A stretch of 64,000 bases of DNA from an uncultured Kiritimatiellota bacterium (lineage in GTDB: Bacteria; Verrucomicrobiota; Kiritimatiellia; RFP12; DVOR01). The stretch covers positions 42,526 to 106,525 of the forward strand of contig CALXOF010000008.1 of assembly GCA_944389945.1 (NCBI GenBank). The letters are read 5' to 3'. Position numbers and translations under genes: made by a program. Within the stretch, counting starts at the first letter, position 1. Every line of letters starts with the position of its first letter. Below the pieces are notes generated by a model. That model was not told the origin of the DNA. It saw only the letters and a program-made list of their open reading frames with translations, and did no database searches. This document shows positions 25,929 through 35,124 of this stretch, in pieces.

Positions 25929-28448
25929 ATGTCACGCAGAAAGAAAGTTGTCGTCAATGAGCCGCAGGGTGATGCTGCGGACACGTATCTGCATGCCGGC
26001 CATGAGCGCCCCATCCTGCCGGCGGCCAATGAGACCAGCGATGTCCACGAGACCGAGCCACCCGCAGACTATATCATCGACCCGCACAACATTCCGCGTC
26101 TGTGGTGGTATCAAAAGGGCGAGGACGTGGTGGAGGTGCCGACCTTCACTATCCACCAACACGAGGCTGTGAACCCGATGCGCATCCTCAAGGCCACCTT
26201 CGAGGATGACCGGCAGGGCTATATCCAAGAGGAGATGTTTGAGCAGACGGAGGCCGACCGGCGTCGTCTCCGCACGGAAGAGGTCTATTCCTACAATCAC
26301 ACTATGCAGTGGACGAACCGCATGATTGCAGGCGATTCCCTGCTGGTGATGAACGCCCTGCTCCAACATGAGCGACTGGCCGGGCAGGTGCAGTGCATCT
26401 ACATGGATCCGCCCTACGGCATCAAGTTCGGCTCCAACTTCATGCCCACCATCCACAAACGCGACGTGAAGGATGGCAAGGATGAGGACATGACCGCCGA
26501 ACCTGGCATGGTCACGGCCTTCCGCGACACCTGGAAATGGGGCATCCACAGTTATCTCACCTATCTCCGCGACCGCTTCATCCTTATGCGTGAGCTACTT
26601 GCGTCCAGCGGTTCTATCTTCGTCCAAATCTCGATGGAGAATGTCCACCGCGTGCGTCTTCTCCTCGACGAGGTCTTCGGTCCCGAGAACTGCGTCAGCA
26701 TGATTACTTACGCCACCACAGGTGGTAATGAGTCTGGGATATTAGACCGTGCAGGAGATTATATTTTGTGGTATGCCAAAGATAAGAATAGTGTGAAGTA
26801 TCACGAACTTTTCCAAGTGCGGGAGGGAATAGCTGAGTATTCAAGAATTGAATTCCCTGATGGAACACGTATGTCAATCGCCGAATGGGAAGCAGAGAAT
26901 GGAAAGGAGTTTGACTACGATAATCCTCCGAAAGGAGTTAAGTTTTATCGGCTAGATCCGCTAGTGTCGAATAGACCTGCAGGCGAAGGAGATGTCAAGG
27001 TGTTTATGTTTAAAGGACGCGAGTATCGTCCAGGAAACGGAACGTTTAAGACAACGCAACGCGGGTTGGAGCGACTTGCTGCTGCGGGAAGAATCGCCTG
27101 TGGTAAAAAGCAAATCCATTATGTGCGATATTTTGATGATTTTCCAGTCAAGTCATATAAGAACGTTTGGACAGATTGTCGCGGCGCAAGCGATAAGGTC
27201 TACGTAGTTCAGACCTCCAAGAAGGTGATTGAGCGTTGCATTCTGATGACGACGGAGCCGGGGGATTTGGTGCTAGATCCGACGTGTGGGAGCGGGACGA
27301 CGGCGGTGGTCGCGGAAGAGTGGGGGAGACGTTGGATCACAATCGACACGAGCCGGGTGGCGTTGGCGCTGGCGAAGCGTCGGCTCATCACGCAGGTCTA
27401 TGATTGGTATAAGTTGGCGGACGAGAAACGCGGCATTGACGGCGGGTTGGTCTACAAGACGGTGCCGCACGTGATGCTGGGCGACATCGCCAACGGCGTC
27501 CCCTCGAAGGAAGAGACGCTGTGGGACAGGCCGCTTGTTGAGAAGGGGAAGGTTCGGGTGACGGGGCCCTTCACGGTGGAGGCATTGCCCGAGCCGGTGA
27601 TTGAACCGCTCGAAGAGAAGCCCGAGGAGGGGATGGCCGCAGGGAAGAGTTTGGAAGAGTGGGTGGCCGAACTGCGGACGGCGGGGATTCAGTCGGCGTC
27701 CGGGAAGGAGCGGTTGCGCTTCAGTGCGCTGGAGGTCTCGGGGACGTACACGTGGTTCCACGCGCAGGGCGTGACGACGGACGGGACGGAGGCATTGGTG
27801 TGCATGGGGAGCGCGTCGGCGCCGTTGAGTCCGACCATCGTGCGCAATGCGCTCGATGAGGCCGCCGACCTCTATCCCCGGCCCGGGCTGATTGTCTTCG
27901 CGGCCTTTCAGTTCACGGCCGAGGCGGAGGCCCTCATCGCGGGGTGCAAGGTGAAGGACGCGCAGGTCCTAGCCGTGCAGATGAACACCGACCTGCAGAT
28001 GACCGACCTGCTGAAGCGCCAAGCCCGCAACCAGAGCTTCATCTTGGTGGGCCAGCCAGACGTGCAACTGAAGATGGGGGTGGACGGACGGCTGACGGTG
28101 GAGGTGTTGGGCTTCGACTATTACGACCCCGTGAAACAGGCCATGGTCACCGGCAGTCCGAAGAACATCGCCATGTGGATGGTGGACGGCAACTACGACG
28201 GGCGGTGCGTGAACCCGCAACAGTGTTTCTTCCCGGGCACGGACGTCTGGAAGAAGTTGGAGACGACGCTGAAAGGGACCATCGTGCCCGTGCGGTTGAA
28301 GGCCTACCAGGGGACAAAGAGTCTGCCCTTCAAGCCCGGCGAGAACCTGAAGGTGGCGGTGAAGATCATCGACGACAAGGGCTTCGAGAGCATCCGCGTC
28401 TTTCCGCTGACGGCGGACGGTCGGCCTCGCGGGGAGGCGGCGCGATGA
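25929..28448 (+). CDS. type III-like restriction-modification DNA methyltransferase (Mod)
   Basis: Beta-class amino-methyltransferase (N6-adenine or N4-cytosine type) of 839 residues. Catalytic motif IV DPPY at 160-163 precedes the AdoMet motif I DPTCGSG at 450-456, the order of type III Mod enzymes. Start 25929 is chosen for GGAGG 8 bases upstream and the Mod-like start MSRRKKVVV; an in-frame start at 25770 adds residues without homology. Between the two motifs, bases about 26700-27240 (residues about 258-437) are visibly AT-richer than the rest, as expected of an exchanged target-recognition domain. An extra C-terminal region of about 250 residues (FKPGENLKVAVKIIDDKGF) is typical of the Mod partners of SNF2/DEAD-type Res proteins. 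Overlaps the Res gene by 4 bases. Confidence 0.88.
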   Translation: MSRRKKVVVNEPQGDAADTYLHAGHERPILPAANETSDVHETEPPADYIIDPHNIPRLWWYQKGEDVVEVPTFTIHQHEAVNPMRILKATFEDDRQGYIQEEMFEQTEADRRRLRTEEVYSYNHTMQWTNRMIAGDSLLVMNALLQHERLAGQVQCIYMDPPYGIKFGSNFMPTIHKRDVKDGKDEDMTAEPGMVTAFRDTWKWGIHSYLTYLRDRFILMRELLASSGSIFVQISMENVHRVRLLLDEVFGPENCVSMITYATTGGNESGILDRAGDYILWYAKDKNSVKYHELFQVREGIAEYSRIEFPDGTRMSIAEWEAENGKEFDYDNPPKGVKFYRLDPLVSNRPAGEGDVKVFMFKGREYRPGNGTFKTTQRGLERLAAAGRIACGKKQIHYVRYFDDFPVKSYKNVWTDCRGASDKVYVVQTSKKVIERCILMTTEPGDLVLDPTCGSGTTAVVAEEWGRRWITIDTSRVALALAKRRLITQVYDWYKLADEKRGIDGGLVYKTVPHVMLGDIANGVPSKEETLWDRPLVEKGKVRVTGPFTVEALPEPVIEPLEEKPEEGMAAGKSLEEWVAELRTAGIQSASGKERLRFSALEVSGTYTWFHAQGVTTDGTEALVCMGSASAPLSPTIVRNALDEAADLYPRPGLIVFAAFQFTAEAEALIAGCKVKDAQVLAVQMNTDLQMTDLLKRQARNQSFILVGQPDVQLKMGVDGRLTVEVLGFDYYDPVKQAMVTGSPKNIAMWMVDGNYDGRCVNPQQCFFPGTDVWKKLETTLKGTIVPVRLKAYQGTKSLPFKPGENLKVAVKIIDDKGFESIRVFPLTADGRPRGEAAR

Positions 28449-31177
28449 GCCTGATTCTGAACAGTCCCTACGCGGAGCCGACACGCCACTGGGTGCACGC
28501 GCCCGGGACGGTCTCGCTGACGGATGTCGAGGGACGGCGCGCGCCGGGTTACACCAAGTTCAGCACCAAGAGCCGGGGCGACGGCGAGTTTGTGCCGTTG
28601 GGCGCGGTGGAGGTCATCCGCGGGAAGGTGAAGGCGTGGCGCGAGGCGGGGTGGCCAGGGGTGACGCCCGTCACGCGGCGGTTGCTCGAACGGTGGAACG
28701 GGGTGGGGGACGAGGAAGGGGTGATGGAACCGAGACCCTTCTTCTGTCAGCTGGAGGCCATCGAGACGTTGATTTGGATGACGGAAGGCGCAGAGGCCAA
28801 TCGTCAGGGGCTGTGGGGCGAGTTTGACGACCAATTGCGGGGCGATGGAGGCCCCTTCGAGCGGGTCTGCACCAAGCTCTGCACGGGCGGCGGCAAAACC
28901 AAGGTCATGGCCATGCTCATCGCGTGGCACGCGTGCAACAAGGCGAGTTATCCGCAGGATAAGCGCTTCTGCCGGGACTTCTTGATTGTGGCGCCGAACC
29001 TGACCGTACGCGACCGTCTGGCCGGGCTCGACCCCGCGGATGGGGGCGAGTATGGCGGCTATCTGGTGCCGGACGAGTTGGCCGGCGCGCTGTCTCAGGC
29101 CCACGTGCGTATCCTCAACTGGCAAGCCATGCAGTGGGAGGACGAGAAGAAGCTGAGCAAGAAGCGGAGCGTGGACAAGCGCGGGCCGTTGAGCGACAAG
29201 GCGTATGCTAAGCAGGTCTTGGGGCCGGAGTTGGCCAAGGCCCCGCGTATCCTGGTGCTCAACGACGAGGCCCATCACGCTTGGCGTCTGCCGCCCACGG
29301 CCAAGGCCGGCGACTACAAGGGCGTGGGCGAGGAGAAGGACGAGCACACCGTCTGGGTGGGCGGGCTTGACCGCATCCACCGTGTGATTCCCATCCTGCG
29401 GTGCCACGACTTCTCGGCCACGCCCTTCATCCCCTCGGGCAAGATGAGCAAGGAGGACTTCCTCTTCGGGTGGATTGTCAGCGACTTCGGGTTGAACGAC
29501 GGCATCGAGGCCGGGTTGGTCAAGACCCCGCGGATGCCCTACAACGCCGCAGGGGCCATCAATCCCGAGACCGGTCTGCCCGAACTCTATGACCTCTATG
29601 AGGCCAAGGGCATCAAAGAGGCCATCGCCGAGGATGTCGATGTCGCCACGCCCCTGCCGCCGACCCTCGCTAACGCCTATTCCCTGCTGGCGGAGGATTG
29701 GCGCAGAACGGCGGACCAGTGGGCGGAGCGCCATGTGGCCACGCCGCCGGTGCTCATCAGCGTGGTGAACAACACGGTGACGGCGGAACGCATCGAGCGA
29801 CACTTTCGGTCGGGCGGCAACGCGACCTTGGGGCAAGCCCAGGAATTGTGCGACGAGGCGCGGTTGTTGCGTATCGATTCCAAGGTGATCGAGAAGGCCG
29901 GCGCGGCGGGTGATGCCCTGCGCGAGCGCGTCGCCACCGTGGGCAAGGTCGGCAAGCCGGGCGCGGACGTGACGAACCTTATCTCCGTGGCCATGCTCTC
30001 GGAGGGGTGGGACGCGCGTACCGTGACGCACATCCTGGGTTTGCGCGCCTTCACCAGCCAGTTGCTCTGCGAGCAGGTCATCGGGCGCGGGTTGCGTCGC
30101 GTGAGCTACGACGTGGACGAGGAGACGGGCTTGCTCCAGCCGGAGTACGTGCAGGTCTTCGGCGTGCCCTTCCGCTTTCTGCCCTCCGAAGGGGACACCT
30201 CGGGCGAACCGCCGAAGCCGACCTATCCCATCGCCGTGGCACCGGGGCGCGAGGACGCCGAAATCACTTGGCCCAACATCGTGCGCATCGACACGAACCA
30301 GGTACACGAGCTGTCGATTGAGGACATCCCGGAGCTGACGCTCGCGCCGAACCTGACCCTCTCCGCACAGTTGGCGCAGACGCTCGGCGAATGGATGAAG
30401 GTGGGGCAGGACGACCTCTATACGCTTGATATTGCCCAGGCACCGCGGTTGCAGACCATCCTGTTTTCGATGGCGAAGGCGTTGCTGGAGAGCGCGCCAC
30501 TCGAGGAAATTCGCAAGAAGATGTCCACGCCGCGGCTCTTCGCCGCGTTGGTGCGGTTGGCCGAGGACTTCATTGCCTCGGAGAAGTGCCACTGGGAGGA
30601 CAATCTCTTCTGGCAGAAGGTCGACCTCAAGACCCCGGAAGAGCGGTTGGCCTATGCCTATCAGATGGGCTCGGTGGTGCAGCATCTGCTCAAGCATTTG
30701 GCGTCGAAGGATAATCTGGTGCTCTCCATCGTGCGGGACAGTCGTCTGCCGACGCTCTCCACTGCGAAGATGCGCACTTGGCACACCACCAAGGAACCCA
30801 AACTCACCGGACCGAAGAGCCAAATTGGCGCGGCGGTCTATGACAGTGCGTGGGAACAGAGCGTGGCCGAGACCTTGGCGGGAATGGATGCCGTGCAGGC
30901 CTACGTCCGCAACGACCGTCATGTGGGGCTGCGCGTCCGCTATGTGTCGCAGGGGCTCACGCGGCTCTATATCCCCGACTTCATTGTGCGACTGACGACC
31001 GGCGAGACGGTGGTGCTGGAGGTCAAGGGGCAGGACGACCGCACGGCCAAGGATAAGCACGAGGCATTGGAACGTTGGTGCAAGGCCGTCACCGCGCTCC
31101 ATGACTTCGGTCCCTGGCGTGCCGCCCGCGTGATGTCCGCCAACGCGATTGCTCTCCATGAAGCCTTGGGCGTGTGA
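28445..31177 (+). CDS. type III-like restriction enzyme subunit, DEAD/DEAH helicase with C-terminal nuclease (Res)
   Basis: 910-residue helicase-nuclease. Walker A CTGGGKT at 146-152, Walker B/DEAH at D274 (LNDEAHHAW), a helicase C-terminal domain with SEGWDARTVTHI and QVIGRGLRR, and a C-terminal PD-(D/E)xK-type nuclease signature (IPDFIVRL then VVLEVKGQ, about 843-861). Start 28445 overlaps the Mod stop (ATGA), so the pair is co-translated. Together they would translocate on and cut DNA lacking the Mod methyl mark. The frame also stays open further left to 27944, but that part antiparallels no known domain and overlaps mod. Confidence 0.88.
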   Translation: MSLILNSPYAEPTRHWVHAPGTVSLTDVEGRRAPGYTKFSTKSRGDGEFVPLGAVEVIRGKVKAWREAGWPGVTPVTRRLLERWNGVGDEEGVMEPRPFFCQLEAIETLIWMTEGAEANRQGLWGEFDDQLRGDGGPFERVCTKLCTGGGKTKVMAMLIAWHACNKASYPQDKRFCRDFLIVAPNLTVRDRLAGLDPADGGEYGGYLVPDELAGALSQAHVRILNWQAMQWEDEKKLSKKRSVDKRGPLSDKAYAKQVLGPELAKAPRILVLNDEAHHAWRLPPTAKAGDYKGVGEEKDEHTVWVGGLDRIHRVIPILRCHDFSATPFIPSGKMSKEDFLFGWIVSDFGLNDGIEAGLVKTPRMPYNAAGAINPETGLPELYDLYEAKGIKEAIAEDVDVATPLPPTLANAYSLLAEDWRRTADQWAERHVATPPVLISVVNNTVTAERIERHFRSGGNATLGQAQELCDEARLLRIDSKVIEKAGAAGDALRERVATVGKVGKPGADVTNLISVAMLSEGWDARTVTHILGLRAFTSQLLCEQVIGRGLRRVSYDVDEETGLLQPEYVQVFGVPFRFLPSEGDTSGEPPKPTYPIAVAPGREDAEITWPNIVRIDTNQVHELSIEDIPELTLAPNLTLSAQLAQTLGEWMKVGQDDLYTLDIAQAPRLQTILFSMAKALLESAPLEEIRKKMSTPRLFAALVRLAEDFIASEKCHWEDNLFWQKVDLKTPEERLAYAYQMGSVVQHLLKHLASKDNLVLSIVRDSRLPTLSTAKMRTWHTTKEPKLTGPKSQIGAAVYDSAWEQSVAETLAGMDAVQAYVRNDRHVGLRVRYVSQGLTRLYIPDFIVRLTTGETVVLEVKGQDDRTAKDKHEALERWCKAVTALHDFGPWRAARVMSANAIALHEALGV

Positions 31178-31184
31178 GCGATAC

Positions 31185-31310
31185 CCTGGAGAACAGAGAA
31201 CAGAAAACGGAGAGCGGAACGCGCGGCAAGTGCGCGACGGATGAGACCGCTGTACAGGGTGGCGTGAGCCACTCCACATGAGAATCAATCGTATCCTGGG
31301 AAATTGACAA
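31185..31310 (+). repeat. dispersed GGAGAAC/GGAACGCGCGGCAAG repeat block
   Basis: GGAGAACAGAGAACAG, GGAACGCGCGGCAAGTGCGC, GGGTGGCGTGAGCCAC and TCCTGGGAAATT blocks in a row. The same blocks recur at 37350-37420 and, inverted, at 38053-38111. It follows the Res stop directly; no terminator with a T run was found. Confidence 0.6.
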
Positions 31311-31423
31311 GTTTCTTTTTCCCGCGAAGACGCGAGTGTGCGCGAAGCTAGATGGCTAAACGCCCGCTGATCGCTCCCTCTCGCCCATCATCTTCGCGCT
31401 TAGGCCGTTTAAGCATCTTTGGC

Positions 31424-31489
31424 GCAGGAAAGTGGGGCGCGGGAGGGCGCACGGACGTGCGCCCGGCGTTAGCGCCCCACCTTTCCTGC
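31424..31489. repeat. long two-level inverted repeat
   Basis: Outer arms GCAGGAAAGTGGGGCGC (31424-31440) and GCGCCCCACCTTTCCTGC (31472-31489, one extra base) enclose a perfect inner hairpin GGGCGCAC-ggac-GTGCGCCC (31445-31464). It could act as a terminator-like or cruciform element downstream of the restriction genes. Confidence 0.7.
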
Positions 31490-31558
31490 AAGAGTTGTGT
31501 CTTTGCGGTCCCTCTCTTTTCCCCGGACCCTATAGGGTCTCGCCCTGGACCACTATAG

Positions 31559-33024
31559 AAGGACTTTCACACGTTTTTGAGGATTTGTTGTAGTTTTCAA
31601 TGAGATAGTAAAAATGGTTCATTTTTGGGTATAGTAATAGGAAAGAAAGGTGGCACCCAGAATGACCCAGGACCTCGATTGGAAAAAGTCCGCGCAGGTG
31701 ATGAACGCGGCATGGGATGGATTTTGTGTGAAAATTTCTCACATGTTTCATAAGCCTGAAGCTGAGTTTATTGCGAGATTACTCAAAGGTGTTATGATTC
31801 AAAAGGATGTAATTATCTCGAAGTGCGCGAAGGTATGCCGAAAAGAAGGCACTTCGATAGCCACGTTTTGCAATATAGCGACTAAGCATTTGAAAAAACG
31901 AACTATTGAACAGAATGCACATCAAACACTGTTGCAAATGATGGCGCAGACAGTTCACAAAGACACCTTAATCATTGCAGATGAGAGTGATTTAGCCAAA
32001 CCATACGCGCACTATTTTGAGACAGAGGAGGAACGTGGGAATTCCCGTTCGATGGAATATGTGGACAGGATCCGTGATGGCTCAACAGGGGAAATAACAA
32101 ATGGTTATTCCCTCTTTCTTGTGACGGCCTGTGAGCTCGGGAAACATGAGCCCCGTCCTCTTCTCTTACGTGCTTGGTCGACCAAGGCCGACGATTATCA
32201 AGGTGAAACAAACGAGGTTCTAGACGGGTTTCGGCGAGTTGCCGATGCTCTCGGAGACCGTGGGATCTATGTTTACGACCGAGGCGGAGATCGAAGAGCC
32301 TACTTTGACTTCTTTATTGAGAGAAACTTACGCTTTGTTATCCGTCTCATTGGCGAACGTAATCTGATTATCCACGGAGGGAAATTCATCAAATCAGTGA
32401 TACTTGCCAGAAGCCTTGAAACTCCTGTCAAGATAAACGTCGACTACGAAAAAAAGGGGAAACGCTACCAGAAAACGCTTTCCCTTGGACATATCCCTGT
32501 CCGACTTCCAGGTTCAGACAAAGAACTAGAACTTGTTGTTGTCAAAGGGTTAGGAATGAAACCGTTGATGCTTCTAACCTCCGATCTCGGCGATGGTCTC
32601 CAAGATTACCTCGTGCGAATCTTACACACCTACATGGCCCGATGGCGCATTGAGGAGTGCTTCCGATACATCAAAGAACGTTATCATCTTGAAAACCTCC
32701 GCGTTCTGGCCTACGAGAGTATTAAAAGTTTTGTCGCTGTCTTCGCTTTCATATTTACATTTATATCACATGAGATTAAAGAGATAGGAGAAGGAGTGAT
32801 CAAAATCATCATCCTAAGTGCGCAGCACACCGGTCCTTTGCCATCTTTCTCTTATTACATTCTTGCTGACGGTATTTCAGAACTTTTCGGGTGTCAACGT
32901 TTCTGGCCTTGCCTTTACAAACCCCCAAAAGAGAATCCGGCCCAAACCAAGTTCCCTTTCTTTACCTAACTTGGCTCCCCATTCTTACCTTCCAATCACA
33001 CGTTAAAAACGTGTGAAAGTCCTT
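31559..33024 (+). mobile_element. IS4-type insertion sequence, complete, 1466 bp
   Basis: Perfect 20-bp terminal inverted repeats (left 31559-31578 starting AAGGACTTTCACACG, right 33005-33024) flanked by a 7-bp target duplication ACTATAG (31552-31558 and 33025-33031). The target is the core of the 23-bp-period palindrome cassette. One transposase gene fills it. A partial related copy with the same left end begins at 63929. Confidence 0.93.
31662..32969 (+). CDS. IS4-family DDE transposase
   Basis: 435-residue cut-and-paste transposase. Acidic residues fit the DDE triad: D107 in IADESD, D206 in YDRGGDR and E331 in the IS4 signature Y324-(2)-R327-(3)-E331-(6)-K338 (YMARWRIEECFRYIK). ATG 31662 preferred over an in-frame GTG at 31650; GAAAGG lies upstream and TATAGT (31630-31635) is a likely -10. 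GC content is clearly lower than in neighbouring genes, consistent with recent arrival. No frameshift or stop seen, so it may be active. Confidence 0.93.
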   Translation: MTQDLDWKKSAQVMNAAWDGFCVKISHMFHKPEAEFIARLLKGVMIQKDVIISKCAKVCRKEGTSIATFCNIATKHLKKRTIEQNAHQTLLQMMAQTVHKDTLIIADESDLAKPYAHYFETEEERGNSRSMEYVDRIRDGSTGEITNGYSLFLVTACELGKHEPRPLLLRAWSTKADDYQGETNEVLDGFRRVADALGDRGIYVYDRGGDRRAYFDFFIERNLRFVIRLIGERNLIIHGGKFIKSVILARSLETPVKINVDYEKKGKRYQKTLSLGHIPVRLPGSDKELELVVVKGLGMKPLMLLTSDLGDGLQDYLVRILHTYMARWRIEECFRYIKERYHLENLRVLAYESIKSFVAVFAFIFTFISHEIKEIGEGVIKIIILSAQHTGPLPSFSYYILADGISELFGCQRFWPCLYKPPKENPAQTKFPFFT

Positions 33025-33153
33025 ACTATAGGGGTCGACCATGGACCCTTATAGGGTCTCACCACGGACCACTATAGTGGTTGAGCACGGACCCTTATAG
33101 GGTCTCTGGATGGATAATCAAGGGGGATGTGGGAACTGTGCAGGGCGAGAGAC

Positions 33154-33191
33154 AAAAAGCAGGCCACCTGAAACCAGGTGGCCTGCTTTTT
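33154..33191. terminator. terminator of the oadGAB operon
   Basis: Perfect 17-bp stem AAAAAGCAGGCCACCTG (33154-33170) with CAGGTGGCCTGCTTTTT (33175-33191), loop AAAC. Works for the leftward oad operon and could also stop rightward transcription from the insertion sequence. Confidence 0.92.
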
Positions 33192-33206
33192 TTGCTTTGC
33201 GCCGGA

Positions 33207-35102
33207 TTAGCGGCAGCAGAAGTAGAGGACGCCCGCGACAACGGCGGAGCCAATCACGCCAGAGACGTTCGGGCCCATCGCGTGCATCAGGAGGAAGTTG
33301 GTGTTGTCGTATTCCAGACCGACCTTGTTGGAGACGCGGGCGGCCATGGGGACGGCGGAGACACCGGCGGAGCCGATGAGGGGGTTGATCTTCTCCTTGG
33401 AGAAGAGGTTCATCAGCTTGGCCATCCAGACGCCGCCGGCGGTGCCCACGCCGAAGGCGATGACGCCGAGGACGAGGATGCCGAGGGTCTCCATCGTCAG
33501 GAACTTCTCGGCGGCGAGTTTAGAGCCCACAGAGAGGCCGAGGAGGATGGTGACGATGTTGATGAGGCTGTTGGCCATGGTGTCGGAGATGCGATCGACA
33601 ACACCGCACTCCTTGGCGAGGTTACCCAGCATGACCGCGCCGATGAGCGGGGCGGCGGAGGGCAGGAAGGCCGCGCAGAGCAGGAGCACCGTGATGGGGA
33701 AGACCACCTTTTCCATCTTGGAGACGGGGCGGAGCTGCTTCATCTTGATGAGGCGCTCCTTCTGGTTGGTGCAGAGCTTCATGATCGGGGGCTGGATGAC
33801 GGGCACGAGGGCCATGTAGGAATAGGCGGCCACGGCGATTGCGCCGAGCAGGTCGGGCGAGAGCTTGGTGGTCAGCCAGATGGCCGTCGGGCCGTCGGCA
33901 CCGCCGATGATGCCGATGGAGGCTGCGTCGGTGATGAAGAAGTTGATGCTGTCGAAGCAGAGCGTCAGGGCGAGGGCGCCAAGGAGGGCGGTGAAGATGC
34001 CCAGCTGGGCGGCGGCGCCGAGAAGGGCCGTGCGGGGGTTGGCAATCAGCGGGCCGAAGTCGGTCATCGCGCCCACGCCCATGAAGATGAGGATGGGGAA
34101 GAGACCGGAGTTCACGCCGAAGTCGAAGGTGTAGTAGAGGAAGCCACCCGGCTCAACAACGTTGCCCATTGTGTCCAAGAGGGGCGCGGCGGTGATGCCG
34201 GCGAAGGGGATGTTCGCGAGCAGACCGCCGAAGCCGATAGGCAGGAGGAGCAGGGGCTCGAATTCCTTGACGAGCGCCAAGTAGATGAGCAAGAGGCAGA
34301 TGAGAATCATCACCAGCTGGCTGATGCCGAAGGGCAGAAGCGTGTCCTTATGGACGCTCGGGAGCGGGTCGGGCGAGGCCGCCGGGGCAGGCTGCTCGGC
34401 CAAGGTGAAGCCCATGAGGCCGGTGGAGGTCCAGAGGTCTTTGATGCGCTTCACCATCAATTTCCAGTCGCCCACTTGGTGAGAGTGGATGACGCCGCTC
34501 ACGGAGGGCAGGTCAATCTGCTTACCAATGAGGTCGGGGAACTTCAGTTGACGTTCACCCTTGTCGTTGACGTAGTAGTTGTAGGGCTCGTACTCCTCTT
34601 TCACGGCGCCAGGGGTCGCATCGGTGGTCATGAAGCCGTTGGTGATGTGGATGTAGGAGCCGTGCAGACGGATGTGGGAATCGTTGGGTTCGGCCACGGC
34701 CTTGTCGTTCGCCTGAAGCACCTGGCGGCGCATTTTGACGAGCTGGACGATGGAGTTCACGCCTTCGAAGGAGTTGGCTTGGCTGTTGAGGAAGTCCTCG
34801 CAGAGCTGGTTCTGCACTTCGAGCTTGAGCTTGATGTCCTTCAAGGGTGTGCCATCGGTGGAGGTCGTGTGTCCGGCATCGATGGAGGCCTTGATGGTTT
34901 CGATGGTGGCGCGGTTCTTCGTGATGGCGAGCTTGACGCGGGTGACCATCTCATCGGCGGAGAGGGCCTCGCCGTTCACGTAGTAGATGGCGTCTTTGTC
35001 ATAGACGGCCTTCGGCTTGTCGGTCTTTGCCGTCTCCGGAGCCTGCGCGAACGCGCAGACCCCGAAGAGGAGGGCAAGACCCAAGGTGATGTGCTTCAAC
35101 AT
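33207..35102 (-). CDS. oadB: Na+-pumping oxaloacetate decarboxylase beta subunit with N-terminal periplasmic extension
   Basis: Integral membrane subunit that couples decarboxylation of carboxy-biotin to Na+ export; 631 residues. Start 35102 has AAGGAG upstream and gives the signal sequence [21 protein letters not shown]. Residues about 22-235 are hydrophilic, an extension absent from the usual about 375-435-residue OadB. The standard membrane domain follows from about 255 ([19 protein letters not shown]) with the conserved [11 protein letters not shown] near Asp/Asn residues of the Na+ path, [17 protein letters not shown] and the C-terminal [37 protein letters not shown]. Last gene of oadG-oadA-oadB, 22 bases after oadA. 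The GcdB/MmdB decarboxylase subunits are close relatives; substrate is set by the alpha subunit. Confidence 0.9.
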   Translation of the reverse strand: MLKHITLGLALLFGVCAFAQAPETAKTDKPKAVYDKDAIYYVNGEALSADEMVTRVKLAITKNRATIETIKASIDAGHTTSTDGTPLKDIKLKLEVQNQLCEDFLNSQANSFEGVNSIVQLVKMRRQVLQANDKAVAEPNDSHIRLHGSYIHITNGFMTTDATPGAVKEEYEPYNYYVNDKGERQLKFPDLIGKQIDLPSVSGVIHSHQVGDWKLMVKRIKDLWTSTGLMGFTLAEQPAPAASPDPLPSVHKDTLLPFGISQLVMILICLLLIYLALVKEFEPLLLLPIGFGGLLANIPFAGITAAPLLDTMGNVVEPGGFLYYTFDFGVNSGLFPILIFMGVGAMTDFGPLIANPRTALLGAAAQLGIFTALLGALALTLCFDSINFFITDAASIGIIGGADGPTAIWLTTKLSPDLLGAIAVAAYSYMALVPVIQPPIMKLCTNQKERLIKMKQLRPVSKMEKVVFPITVLLLCAAFLPSAAPLIGAVMLGNLAKECGVVDRISDTMANSLINIVTILLGLSVGSKLAAEKFLTMETLGILVLGVIAFGVGTAGGVWMAKLMNLFSKEKINPLIGSAGVSAVPMAARVSNKVGLEYDNTNFLLMHAMGPNVSGVIGSAVVAGVLYFCCR

Positions 35103-35124
35103 TGGAGTGTTCTCCTTGGTTCGC

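Larger units (their letters stand above)
31530..33100. repeat. 23-bp-period palindrome cassette, copy 4, split by an insertion sequence
   Basis: Cores at 31530 and 31553 (CTATAG) on the left, then after the insertion sequence the duplicated core at 33026 and further cores at 33049 (TTATAG), 33072 (CTATAG) and 33095 (TTATAG). Removing the insertion sequence and one target copy restores exact 23-bp spacing across all five sites. Confidence 0.85.

Noticed and set aside
28304..31288. 994-codon minus-strand open frame opposite Res
   Set aside because: No domains and His/Gln/Arg-rich composition typical of an antisense shadow; the plus-strand Res has all helicase motifs.
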